Positions 16,491 through 25,014 of a stretch of 64,000 nt of DNA are shown here, piece after piece. The position numbers and the translations under genes were made by a program. Below the pieces are notes generated by a model. The model did no database searches and was not told where the DNA came from. It worked only from the letters and a program-made list of their open reading frames with translations. The DNA is from Treponema sp. (GTDB taxonomy: Bacteria > Spirochaetota > Spirochaetia > Treponematales > Treponemataceae), in the NCBI GenBank assembly GCA_017469785.1, contig JAFUFU010000008.1:148161-212160 (forward strand). The letters are read 5' to 3'. Position 1 is the stretch's first letter. Every line of letters begins with the position of its first letter.

Positions 16491-17828
16491 TTATGTTCTT
16501 AACATTCTATCTATATCCTCATCGGAATACCCTTCTACTGTATATTTTGGTAAATCAGTTTTCTTTCGAGATTCGTTTACTTCTTTCTGTGTTTTTACAG
16601 GAACACCTACCATTCGGAACGATCCAAAACTAATACAATTTTCAGGTAGACTTGCTGCATATTCAAAAATCTCATCTATCAAGCTAACAAATTCTTCAGG
16701 ACATTTATCCTTATTATCTGAGCACCATAAAGAAACTGAAATAGAGAAATCTACATTTCGATACTCTAAAGCATAAATTTTTCCTGAACCTTTTGAATAT
16801 TTAAAATAATTTGTCAACTTATTAAAGTCTAAAGACTTTGTTCTTTCAACAAACTTTTCCCACCGATTTTTATAAAGTTTTTCTCTAGACATTAATTCTT
16901 GTTTTACATTATAAAACAGTTTCTCAGCTGTATATTCATAATCGCTATTCAGTTTCTTTGCAATTCTCAAAGCTGTTTTTCTTGGCTTTTCGGGTTTGTA
17001 TTCTAAATCTGTAATGGAAACTTCCAAAAACACTGCAGGATTTTCTTCAGAATGAGACTCTTCCTCATCATCTTCTTCTCTGAATGCACACGGCTTTAAA
17101 TGTTCCAAAAGATTATTGAATTGAAAAAAATATACATGATTGTAAACTTCTTCTTCATTATCGCATGGTTCAAGTTGTTTATTCAGAACCATTTCTTCCG
17201 TAATTATTTTGATACCTCGAGGTTTATATTTTTCCAATACTTCAGAAATACTAGTCCACCCTTCTTCCAAGTCCTCATCAATATTTTCCCAATTTATACT
17301 TTGTGTATCACCAACCATTAAAATAGAGTTGGAATTGAAGGCTTTAACAAACGAGTTTATACGATACAGTATTTTTAAATAATCCTCGGTAAAACCTTCT
17401 TCTGGATTTTCGATAGTTTCAATAAATGAAAACATTCTGCCGGGAAAGCATAAAAAATCGCTATGAATCTTTAATGTTTTTGGATAAATATACACTTCTA
17501 TATCATCTAGTACAGAGCGAAGAAATAATCCTATCTGTCTTGTCTTGAATAATTCACTTATATTTTGATTTTCAAAATCCTTTATCTTATTATCCGAATC
17601 AACGATTTCTAAAAAATATTCGCTTTTATTCAGTGCTGCAACACTACATAAAGAAGTATATTTATATTTCCCTGTTTTTGGAAACAAAGAGAACCATTCA
17701 TCAGAATCTCCCTGCATACAAAAAATTGATATTCTACAATCCAGATATCTTTCAAGATGAAATTTCAAATCTTTGATTGTTGAAAAACTAATGTTATTAT
17801 CATACCAATATTGAATATCAACTCCCAT
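16491..17828 (-). CDS. Hypothetical 445-aa protein in the restriction island
   Basis: Not recognised. A soluble, acidic protein with an internal acidic patch (EEDDEEES, about residue 255) and a C-terminal SDEDIDRMLRT. No P-loop, nuclease or membrane motif was seen. Base composition is AT-rich like its island neighbours. A GAGG site precedes the ATG. It lies between rhuM and hsdM on the same strand, within a run of defence-type genes, so a defence or immunity role is possible but unsupported by motifs. Confidence 0.55.
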   Translation of the reverse strand: MGVDIQYWYDNNISFSTIKDLKFHLERYLDCRISIFCMQGDSDEWFSLFPKTGKYKYTSLCSVAALNKSEYFLEIVDSDNKIKDFENQNISELFKTRQIGLFLRSVLDDIEVYIYPKTLKIHSDFLCFPGRMFSFIETIENPEEGFTEDYLKILYRINSFVKAFNSNSILMVGDTQSINWENIDEDLEEGWTSISEVLEKYKPRGIKIITEEMVLNKQLEPCDNEEEVYNHVYFFQFNNLLEHLKPCAFREEDDEEESHSEENPAVFLEVSITDLEYKPEKPRKTALRIAKKLNSDYEYTAEKLFYNVKQELMSREKLYKNRWEKFVERTKSLDFNKLTNYFKYSKGSGKIYALEYRNVDFSISVSLWCSDNKDKCPEEFVSLIDEIFEYAASLPENCISFGSFRMVGVPVKTQKEVNESRKKTDLPKYTVEGYSDEDIDRMLRT

Positions 17829-17848
17829 ACAGTACCTCGTCTATATTC

Positions 17849-17879
17849 TTGAACTTGTTGAAAAATATGGCAAGTTCAA
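17849..17879. repeat. 9-bp inverted repeat between rhuM and the 445-aa gene
   Basis: TTGAACTTG (17849-17857) pairs with CAAGTTCAA (17871-17879) around 13 nt. It stands just upstream of the 445-aa gene's ribosome site, downstream of rhuM. It could be an operator or a weak terminator; no U-run follows. Confidence 0.45.
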
Positions 17880-17904
17880 TCAATTGTTATTCTCAATAAT
17901 TAAA

Positions 17905-18915
17905 TTATTTCTTCTCTACCTTTCTTATCATCTTATCAAAATCAGAATCTATTTTCTGAGTTCTGTTAAAAATCTCATATTCAGCGAAAGCCTTGTTATC
18001 TGCATCATTTCGGAAAATCCTACCATTTCCTTCAAGAATATCGTACTTACGGAATTCAAGAAATTCGTTAATGCTTGCCGCAAACTGTTCCATATTAAAA
18101 GGTATTTCACGCTCAATCAAATCTTCAATATAATCAAAATAACCGCTCACAGCTCTTTCCAGCTGACGGATTTGCTTTTCAGAAAGATAGTTTTTAGCAA
18201 TATTCACATCAGATTTCAAAATACGACCATCCGGAGAATTCTTCCATGTAGTTAAACCCATGTGCTCTTTTTTGTGGTCCGCCTTGTCATAAACAATTTC
18301 GGCTGCAGTCTGCCCTGTAATTGCAAAATGAAACTTATTTTGAACAGTGGCATAAAACTGTTTTGTAATTTCAGAGTTTTTATCATAATCAATGGAACAT
18401 TCCGCAAAAATATCTGTAATCTGCTGCCATATTCTGCGTTCGCTTGCACGGATTGAACGAACTCTTTCCAAAAGTTCGCTGAAATAATCCTTTCCAAAAA
18501 CATTTTCGCCTTGCTTTAAGCGTTCATCATCCAGCACAAAGCCCTTTTTGATGTATTCCTTTAATACATTTGTAGCCCAGATGCGGAACTTTGTTGCTTT
18601 TGCAGAATTCACCCTATAACCTACAGAGATAATGGCGTCGAGATTGTAAAAGGTCATATTTCTTTTTACAGACCGTGAACCTTCTTTTTGAACTACCGAG
18701 ATTTCCTCGGTAGTTCGATTTTTCTCTAACTCTCCGGCTTCAAATACATTTTTGAGATGCAATCCAATATTATCAGGCGAACAATCAAACAATTCTGCCA
18801 TTGCTTTCTGTGTAAGCCAGATAGATTCATCCTTAAGGAGCGCATTAACTTTTACATCTTCTTCATCTGCTTTGTAGAGAATGTACGATATTTGTTTTAC
18901 AAGTTCGTTTGGCAT
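17905..18915 (-). CDS. RhuM-family (virulence-associated, Fic/DOC-linked type) protein
   Basis: 336 residues. The N-terminal half has the RhuM pattern: WLTQKAMAELFDCSPDNI (phage-antirepressor-like winged helix), NLDAIISVGYRVNS and KFRIWATNVLKEYIKKGF. The C-terminal helical half follows. The open frame extends 168 nt upstream through repeat DNA, but an AAGGAG site directly before the ATG at 18915 fixes the start. RhuM genes are frequently embedded in type I hsd loci, as here. Their molecular function is unknown. A second, truncated RhuM gene lies at 31291-31614. Confidence 0.85.
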   Translation of the reverse strand: MPNELVKQISYILYKADEEDVKVNALLKDESIWLTQKAMAELFDCSPDNIGLHLKNVFEAGELEKNRTTEEISVVQKEGSRSVKRNMTFYNLDAIISVGYRVNSAKATKFRIWATNVLKEYIKKGFVLDDERLKQGENVFGKDYFSELLERVRSIRASERRIWQQITDIFAECSIDYDKNSEITKQFYATVQNKFHFAITGQTAAEIVYDKADHKKEHMGLTTWKNSPDGRILKSDVNIAKNYLSEKQIRQLERAVSGYFDYIEDLIEREIPFNMEQFAASINEFLEFRKYDILEGNGRIFRNDADNKAFAEYEIFNRTQKIDSDFDKMIRKVEKK

Positions 18916-18941
18916 TTGTTTTGCTCCTTTTGGTTTATATT

Positions 18942-19066
18942 GAGGAGGGGAAAGCCTTTCCCTCGCTTCCAAGCAAGTCGTTCCACGAATCGCACCTGCA
19001 AGCAGTGCCGATTCTCTCCGCTTTGTTGCTTGTCCGCTACCCCTTCTGCGGGGATACCCCGCAACG
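18942..19066. repeat. Dispersed 120-bp repeat, copy 1 (between KAP and rhuM genes)
   Basis: Contains GGAAAGcCTTTCC, the block GAATCGCACCTGCAAGCAG, CTCTCCGCTTTGTTGCTTG and the hairpin TGCGGGG/CCCCGCA. The same blocks occur in inverted orientation at about 23625-23745 inside hsdS. This copy supplies the last codons and the TAG stop of the KAP gene. Confidence 0.8.
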
Positions 19067-20938
19067 CTCCATGTGCTTTTCAAAATAAGTAACTAATTCT
19101 TCTAATTCCTTTGTAATATTCTTTTCAAATAACATCTGTGGATTATATGTTATCGGCTTTTCATCTGCTTTAAATTTATCTCTTAATTTTTTTAGATTTT
19201 CGTAGTCTGGAATATATTCTTTTGTGAATGGTTCATTCCCATATGTTTTTCCATATCTTTCAGAAAAAGCATTAATTATTTTTTCTCGTGTTGAAATATC
19301 GATTTTTTGTAATTCTTTATAAAATTCCTCTATATCAATGAAACTTAGAATAGGTTGCTTGTAGTATTTATAAGTTCCATTTACATGAATTATATTTTTA
19401 ATGAATTCATCAATATTCTTCGATATATTTGTAATATCATTTATAAAATCTATTTTTGCATGTCTATTTACATTATTCTCATTAAATTCTTTTAGTTGCT
19501 TTCGTACAAGGGAAAGTTCCTCAATATCAGTTGAATACGCATAACCGCCATATCCAATTTCAATTGAGCCCCAATCTGGGAGAGGAATTATTGATTCTTT
19601 TTTTTCTTTCAAAAGATTATTAATAATTGAGATAATTGAATCAACACTATCAGGAATTAATTCCCATTTTGAAAAAATAATCATATAATTTGCAAAAAGG
19701 AGAATCTCGCCAGGATGAACATATTTCCCTTCTTCAAATTCTGAAAAAACCTTTTTAACAAGTGGTTCGAATTCAACATTAGAAAAACTTCGCCAATCAT
19801 TTATAAGTTTAAATAAATTTGAAATTTCTTTTGATTCATTCTGTTGTTTTCGTATAGAGAGTTCATCTTCATACTTTTTATTTAACCATTCTTTATTGTA
19901 GTAGCCTTCGAAAATCAGTTTATTCCAAGCATCTAACAAAGGTATATGTGTTAAATAACTTTCGAAAAAATATGAATCCTTTTTTTGATTCTGTTGTTCA
20001 TTTAGCCATTCAGTATATTCTTTATATGACTTATGATATTTATAATAGCCTGTCAAAATGGAATTTATATCATCGCCTTTGTGAATTTCTTCTAAATTTC
20101 TTTGAATATATAAAATAAGGAATATTTCAAAAATGTATTCTTTATCATTCTCTTCAAGGGAATTTTCAATTAAAGATATAAAAATATTTAGATTATATAA
20201 AGCTTGCCATATAGTTCGTAAATTATTGCACTTTAAGATTTCTGATATTTCAAATGTTTTTGCGGAGAAAAACTTTTTCTCTTGTAAAGATAACTCTGAA
20301 AGGAAAGAATCTATAGCATTTTTCTTATCTGGTTCAAGTTCAAATTCTACACCTATAGTTTTTTCTTTTATTCTTAAATATTCTTTTTTCTTCTCATCAT
20401 CTTTATCATATATGTTTTCTTCATTTCCTATAAAAATAATTCTAGTATCGGATTCTGTGATAATTTCAGAAAAATAACCAAAAATTTGATTTGGAGTAAG
20501 AATAGCGCGTTCAAAATCATCAACAATAATCAGTTTCTTTGAAATAGAATTTACTTTATCACCTGATTTTAATTCAAAAAGACCATCAGAAGATAAAGAA
20601 ATATCATCCTTGCTGTCTCCATTCAAATCTATTGTTGTTCCTAATTTTATAGCAGACTTTACAACTGCACCAAATAACTTAACGGCTTTAGAAGATAAAA
20701 TCGGATGAATAGCTTGATATATTTTCATATCGATTTCATCTGTAGATTTTACTCCGAATAAGGATATTTTGATAATATCATTACTCTTAACATCTGTATC
20801 ATCAGTATATTCTTCCAACAATTTATTTATAAAATATGTTTTCCCAGTTCCCCATTTTCCATTAAGAAAAACTGCATAATGAGGATTTTCTTGTGATTCA
20901 ATAAATTTCTTGCAATAATCGCGAATATGTTCATTCAT
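19037..20938 (-). CDS. KAP-family P-loop NTPase
   Basis: 633 residues. Walker A FLNGKWGTGKTYF lies at about residues 23-35 and Walker B LIIVDDFERA near 140. The layout fits KAP/STAND-like NTPases, several of which are known in antiphage systems. A long helical C-terminal region follows without recognisable membrane segments. An AGAGGAAG site precedes the ATG at 20938; the open frame starts 8 codons earlier. The last nine residues and the stop come from repeat DNA, so the native C-terminus may be altered. It lies 33 nt after the DUF4062 gene and may form a two- or three-gene sensor-effector unit with it. Confidence 0.82.
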   Translation of the reverse strand: MNEHIRDYCKKFIESQENPHYAVFLNGKWGTGKTYFINKLLEEYTDDTDVKSNDIIKISLFGVKSTDEIDMKIYQAIHPILSSKAVKLFGAVVKSAIKLGTTIDLNGDSKDDISLSSDGLFELKSGDKVNSISKKLIIVDDFERAILTPNQIFGYFSEIITESDTRIIFIGNEENIYDKDDEKKKEYLRIKEKTIGVEFELEPDKKNAIDSFLSELSLQEKKFFSAKTFEISEILKCNNLRTIWQALYNLNIFISLIENSLEENDKEYIFEIFLILYIQRNLEEIHKGDDINSILTGYYKYHKSYKEYTEWLNEQQNQKKDSYFFESYLTHIPLLDAWNKLIFEGYYNKEWLNKKYEDELSIRKQQNESKEISNLFKLINDWRSFSNVEFEPLVKKVFSEFEEGKYVHPGEILLFANYMIIFSKWELIPDSVDSIISIINNLLKEKKESIIPLPDWGSIEIGYGGYAYSTDIEELSLVRKQLKEFNENNVNRHAKIDFINDITNISKNIDEFIKNIIHVNGTYKYYKQPILSFIDIEEFYKELQKIDISTREKIINAFSERYGKTYGNEPFTKEYIPDYENLKKLRDKFKADEKPITYNPQMLFEKNITKELEELVTYFEKHMERCGVSPQKG

Positions 20939-20971
20939 AATACTTCCTCTTATAATGACCATTTTATAATT

Positions 20972-21760
20972 CTAATTTTGTATTAATTGATCTATAGCCC
21001 TAAAACCTTTTGCACTCATATCAAATATTTCTCTTTTTGAACTTCTTGAAACAATCAATCCTTTTTCCTCTAAAGAATCTACTGCTTCCTTAATAAAGGC
21101 TATTGTTTTTAAATCATTAATTAATTCTCCATTAAGATTTATACCGTTAATTAATCTTACGTAATATAAATAACCATTCTTTTGTATTGACAATAATATA
21201 TTTTTTTCAATTTCAGAAATATCATGATTGATTGGCTGAAAAGAAGAGTTTCCTTGTGTTAATTCATTAGCAATTAATTGGATTTCATCATTCAATAAAC
21301 TCTTAAACTCGTCTTCTGATGAAAAATCTTTATAAAATGCACTCCCTTGAATAGATTTCTTATAATCTTGAAGTTTTTGATATTGATCTGAATTAAATTT
21401 GTCTGGAGAAACTTGCTTATTGCTAAAATATATTAAGGCTCTTTTACCTTGTTGAATATGCTTTGTTATTTCTTCAACAGAACCGCTTGAGTATTCTGTT
21501 GTTGGTGTTCCTAGTTTTGTCCAGAAAATCGCGATAATTAAATCTGCTTGTTCTAATAATTGATGATTCAAACTTTCTTGTGGATGGACACCCGAATCAG
21601 CATGAGCATTAATATCATATCCTAAAACTGAGAAAACAATATTATGAAATCGGGAGTTTAATTCATTCCATCTGTAAAGGACATTTTTCGCTATTTCTCT
21701 TTCCTCTGATATATCAGAAGGTGAAACTATCATTACATTAAAACAATTTGCTTGATACAT
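20972..21760 (-). CDS. DUF4062/TIR-like protein with C-terminal winged-helix-like domain
   Basis: 262 residues. The N-terminal FNVMIVSPSDISEEREIAK, the central FWTKLGTPTTEYSSGSVEEI and the following ALIYFSNK strand are typical of the DUF4062 family, whose fold is related to TIR and nucleoside deoxyribosyltransferase domains. A TIR-like NAD-targeting or signalling role is suggested by analogy only. The last 70 residues (with SLEEKGLIVSRSSKR) look like a winged helix. A GGAGGAAT site precedes the ATG. It sits between an unknown gene and the KAP NTPase on the same strand. Confidence 0.75.
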   Translation of the reverse strand: MYQANCFNVMIVSPSDISEEREIAKNVLYRWNELNSRFHNIVFSVLGYDINAHADSGVHPQESLNHQLLEQADLIIAIFWTKLGTPTTEYSSGSVEEITKHIQQGKRALIYFSNKQVSPDKFNSDQYQKLQDYKKSIQGSAFYKDFSSEDEFKSLLNDEIQLIANELTQGNSSFQPINHDISEIEKNILLSIQKNGYLYYVRLINGINLNGELINDLKTIAFIKEAVDSLEEKGLIVSRSSKREIFDMSAKGFRAIDQLIQN

Positions 21761-21779
21761 TTTATTCCTCCATAATTGT

Positions 21780-22949
21780 TTAATTATATTTTACATTACC
21801 TTTATCAATAACCAATTCACAATAACCTTCATTAAAAGATTTCGAAAATTTTAATCCTTCAAATCGTTGTTCCAATTCCATTCCTGCCAAATCCCCTGCC
21901 AAATCAATTTCAGACTGGATATTATCTTCTGTTATTTCATTTTTTGATTTATGCTTATTTTTTAATCTGATTTGCCCATTAAACTCATTGCTTTCAACAA
22001 ATAATTTTTTTCTTAATTCAAAAGGTAATGTTGCAGGTATTCTTTTATTTATACGATATCTACAAAGTTCCCAAGAGAGAATCATTCTGTGGTGTTTATT
22101 TGTTTTTTCTTTTTCTAAAGACTTATTTAATTGTTGTATAAAAGCTGGTTCTTGAAATTCTGGTTGAGAATTTATATATTCCTGTCTCATTTCATCAGCT
22201 CTCTTGTTTGCATCTAGAATTTGATTATATGAAGAATCTGTATATTTAAAAATGTATGGAGAGTCATCAGATTCTAAGTTTCCCGTTATTGCTTTCCCGT
22301 TTACAACATCAACAGTATATTTATTTATATCTGGCTTTTTTAATGAAAAAACTTTAGAGCCAAAAGAAAAGTCTAACTTGTTTGTTTCTAAAAACTTTAT
22401 ATTAATTCTTTCGTTTTTATAATTTATATTCAGTAAATATAAAGCTCCTAAGGCATGAATAAAATTCTTGACTGTACCATTACAAATAGATGAATATCTA
22501 TCATGCTTCACAGCTTGATATGCTTTTTCCCAATCTGTACCTTGACGTTTGTGAGCTTCTTTTAATGGTTTAAATACTCGATACTGATCATCTGTTAAAT
22601 TAAAAGCTGGGCAAGTAATCAATACAGCTTTTTTTGATGATTTACACTTTATATCTAATTGTTTTAAGCAATCTTCATCAAAAAATAAATCTTTATCACC
22701 TCTTGCTTTTGTTCCACCTAATTCAAAATATAATTCTTTGGAAATAGCTTCAATTTCTACGCAAGTTCTGACAATCAAATCTGCAATATGTGGAGAAAAA
22801 ACTTCAAGTTGTTTAGTATAGCTTTCGCTTTTTAATGAACCTTTACTATATATTAATTTTTCATCCGTGATATAAATATATTTGGATAACTCAAGCAATT
22901 CTTTTTCGAGATTAAGATAAGTTTGCCAAAACATTTCTGCCTTATTCAT
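21780..22949 (-). CDS. Hypothetical 389-aa protein next to hsdS, possibly HEPN-like
   Basis: Not firmly recognised. The segment WEKAYQAVKHDRYSSI (about 140-155) followed by ALGALYLLN resembles helical HEPN/Abi-like arrangements, in which a KHxR-type motif can be catalytic or structural. This is a weak inference. No other motif is seen. The ATG directly abuts the hsdS stop (TAAATG), so it is translationally linked to hsdS and may be part of a defence cassette with the DUF4062 and KAP genes that follow. Confidence 0.55.
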   Translation of the reverse strand: MNKAEMFWQTYLNLEKELLELSKYIYITDEKLIYSKGSLKSESYTKQLEVFSPHIADLIVRTCVEIEAISKELYFELGGTKARGDKDLFFDEDCLKQLDIKCKSSKKAVLITCPAFNLTDDQYRVFKPLKEAHKRQGTDWEKAYQAVKHDRYSSICNGTVKNFIHALGALYLLNINYKNERINIKFLETNKLDFSFGSKVFSLKKPDINKYTVDVVNGKAITGNLESDDSPYIFKYTDSSYNQILDANKRADEMRQEYINSQPEFQEPAFIQQLNKSLEKEKTNKHHRMILSWELCRYRINKRIPATLPFELRKKLFVESNEFNGQIRLKNKHKSKNEITEDNIQSEIDLAGDLAGMELEQRFEGLKFSKSFNEGYCELVIDKGNVKYN

Positions 22950-24383
22950 TTACCCCTCCAGATTTTCTTTTATTATACCAAAGATAAGTTTATCAGACAG
23001 TAATTTGCGGTCTTGGATTTGATTTTCTAGGGGTGTTACTTTTGCGAGTAGTGTTTCTACTTTGTTTACTATTTCATCTTGTTCTTTTAATGGAGGAAGT
23101 GGAACTGGGATTTTATTCATATTTGCTTGATTCATTTTTGGCTGAGCAGTTCCTGTTATATAGTCTTCAAGACTTATTGCATTGATAAAATACATAACAT
23201 ATTTCATAACAATAAAATGCTCATCAAAATCAATAACATGAGCATGATTATTAACCCAGAATTTTCCACTCGCAATAAATGCAATTGGTGTACTTCGATT
23301 AATTAAATTTGCACCATCTTCACCAATTAAAAGTAAAGTATCATCAAAAATATATTTATCAACTTTATCAATTACTCCAGAGGCTCCGTAATAATCATAT
23401 ATCTTATTTAAATTTTCACGTTCTTCTAGAGATAAAGGAATTCTTTCAGAATCTCTGTTTATTGATATTTCTCCGAAATGTACCCATTTCCAGCCTTCAG
23501 GAATTTCAAATGGTTTTTCGTCATCTGTAATTGGAGTAAGTGATTTTGAGCGGGCGTTGTTCGTTCGCTTGCGCTCACTATCGAGTTTTTCTTCGAAAAA
23601 CTCGCGGGAATTATCTGGGGTTTTAGGGGCTTTGCCCCTAGGAGAGGGGGTAGCGGACAAGCCAACAAAGCGGAGAGAATCGGCACTGCTTGCAGTGGCG
23701 ATTCGTGGAGCGACTTGGCTTGGGAGCGAGGGGGAGACTTCCCCCTTCTGTATCTGCTCAAACAATGCTTCGGCATCGTAGTCGGGATTGCCTTTTTGGA
23801 CTGGATTTTGTTTGCGCCAATCGGCGGTGAGTTTTCCTTCTATGGCTTGTTGCAGGATGTTCTGGCGGAGAAGTTTTGCGTATTCGGTCTGCTTTTCATA
23901 TTCGGCGGAGAGTTCTTTTTGCTTTTCCTGGAGCGAGACAAAAAGATTTGAAAGTTCCCTCTGGCGTTCTATTGGTGGCAGGGGAAATTCTACGGTTGCG
24001 ATATCTTTCATTGAAAGAGAAACATTTGCAGCGCCTTTCATCAGAGGAACGAGAATTATGTCTTTGTAAAATTGAAGATACTGATGGAGATAACGTGCAT
24101 CCAGTTCCTGCGGATTGTTTGGGATTACGGCACAGAGAATTGTTCCAAGCGCAAACTTTCCGCTTTGATAATGTACATTTTTGAGCGACTTTTTGCCATG
24201 ACCGCTGGAGCTTACAAGCGGAATGCATACGGCTTCGCAATCAAACTGATATGTTGAACAAGTTTTTCTTTCTTCGGCAGTAACTACAAGTGGATATTCT
24301 CCTGGCTCTGCACTTGCGATTCCGGTTGTGCCTTTTACGATTTTGCAGATGTCACCAATTTTTACTTTTTTCCATTCGCTCAT
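22950..24383 (-). CDS. hsdS: Type I restriction-modification specificity subunit HsdS with a repeat-encoded linker
   Basis: 477 residues, with two target-recognition domains each followed by a long helix. TRD1 ends near residue 150 and is followed by a helix (KEYEKQTEYAKLLRQ-like, about 160-190). TRD2 begins at EIPEGWKWV near 290 and ends in the helix with NQIQDRKLLSDKL. Between them about 70 residues (about 208-279), rich in Ser, Pro and Arg, are encoded by palindromic repeat DNA. The start is at 24383, where an AGAGGAAT site precedes ATG. The longer open frame overlaps the PIN gene. Partner of HsdM; it sets the recognised sequence. Confidence 0.9.
   Translation of the reverse strand: MSEWKKVKIGDICKIVKGTTGIASAEPGEYPLVVTAEERKTCSTYQFDCEAVCIPLVSSSGHGKKSLKNVHYQSGKFALGTILCAVIPNNPQELDARYLHQYLQFYKDIILVPLMKGAANVSLSMKDIATVEFPLPPIERQRELSNLFVSLQEKQKELSAEYEKQTEYAKLLRQNILQQAIEGKLTADWRKQNPVQKGNPDYDAEALFEQIQKGEVSPSLPSQVAPRIATASSADSLRFVGLSATPSPRGKAPKTPDNSREFFEEKLDSERKRTNNARSKSLTPITDDEKPFEIPEGWKWVHFGEISINRDSERIPLSLEERENLNKIYDYYGASGVIDKVDKYIFDDTLLLIGEDGANLINRSTPIAFIASGKFWVNNHAHVIDFDEHFIVMKYVMYFINAISLEDYITGTAQPKMNQANMNKIPVPLPPLKEQDEIVNKVETLLAKVTPLENQIQDRKLLSDKLIFGIIKENLEG
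23545..23752. repeat. Repeat DNA inserted in frame in hsdS (includes copy 2 of the 120-bp repeat)
   Basis: Contains hairpins CGAGTTTTT/AAAAACTCG (23582-23604), TAGGGGC/GCCCCTA (23624-23640) and GGGGGA..TCCCCC (about 23730-23745). Blocks GGGGGTAGCGGACAAG, AAAGCGGAGAGAATCGGCAC and TGCTTGCAGTGG match copy 1 at 18942-19066 in reverse orientation. The open frame continues through all of it. Confidence 0.85.
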
Positions 24384-24387
24384 TATG

Positions 24388-25014
24388 TTATTCCTCTTCA
24401 CCCAAGAATTCAGCAAGTGTTTTCGGAATAACACCTTGTCTTATTTTTAGAGCGCAGAATTCTTTATATAAAGCTTTGAGAGCTTTTCGTTTTTCTTTGT
24501 TGCCGCCGGATTTGTAGGCTATTCCGAGGATTGTTTCAAAACCTACTACAATAATATCTTTCAAATCTTCTATTTCGTTGCAGACATCGCAGGCATCTGA
24601 ATCTTTTGAAGAAAAATAAGGAATGGCATAATAGCAGGCATAAGCTAAAGAATGGACTTCGCCTTGATTCTTTGTTTTTGAAAAAGGCGCATACATTAAT
24701 TCATGGTCGTGAATTTCGTTGAATATGCGCATGAATTCCGGATCTTTATCGAACAAATCTTTGTCTGAAACTATTTCAATATTTTTACCAATGTGCTCGT
24801 CTATTATCTTTTTTGTATCTGAATCAAGTTCTTTATACACAACTTCATGCAGTTTTATGTTTTCAAAATAAGAAAGTACGTCATTCATCCAGTTTTTTTC
24901 CATATTATCAAGAGAATATTCTGGATTTGTCTGACGCTTTTCAATTCCCACCATGAAGATACATGTATCAATTATGATAGGCGAATCTTTCTTTATTTCG
25001 GAAAACTTATTCAT
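24388..25014 (-). CDS. PIN-like domain protein, third gene of the XRE/ImmA module
   Basis: 208 residues. The opening PIIIDTCIFM (first acidic residue), a later VYKELD and GEVHSLAYACYYA followed by FSSKDSDACD supply the spaced acidic residues expected of a PIN-fold ribonuclease. The similarity is by pattern only. It overlaps the ImmA/IrrE-type gene by 8 nt and ends 4 nt before hsdS. XRE plus ImmA/IrrE plus PIN-type genes form known toxin-antitoxin-like modules, in which the PIN protein would be the toxin. Confidence 0.65.
   Translation of the reverse strand: MNKFSEIKKDSPIIIDTCIFMVGIEKRQTNPEYSLDNMEKNWMNDVLSYFENIKLHEVVYKELDSDTKKIIDEHIGKNIEIVSDKDLFDKDPEFMRIFNEIHDHELMYAPFSKTKNQGEVHSLAYACYYAIPYFSSKDSDACDVCNEIEDLKDIIVVGFETILGIAYKSGGNKEKRKALKALYKEFCALKIRQGVIPKTLAEFLGEEE

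Noticed and set aside
18916-19083. Extended N-terminus of RhuM
   Set aside because: The 56 extra codons are repeat DNA; a proper AAGGAG-ATG start lies downstream.
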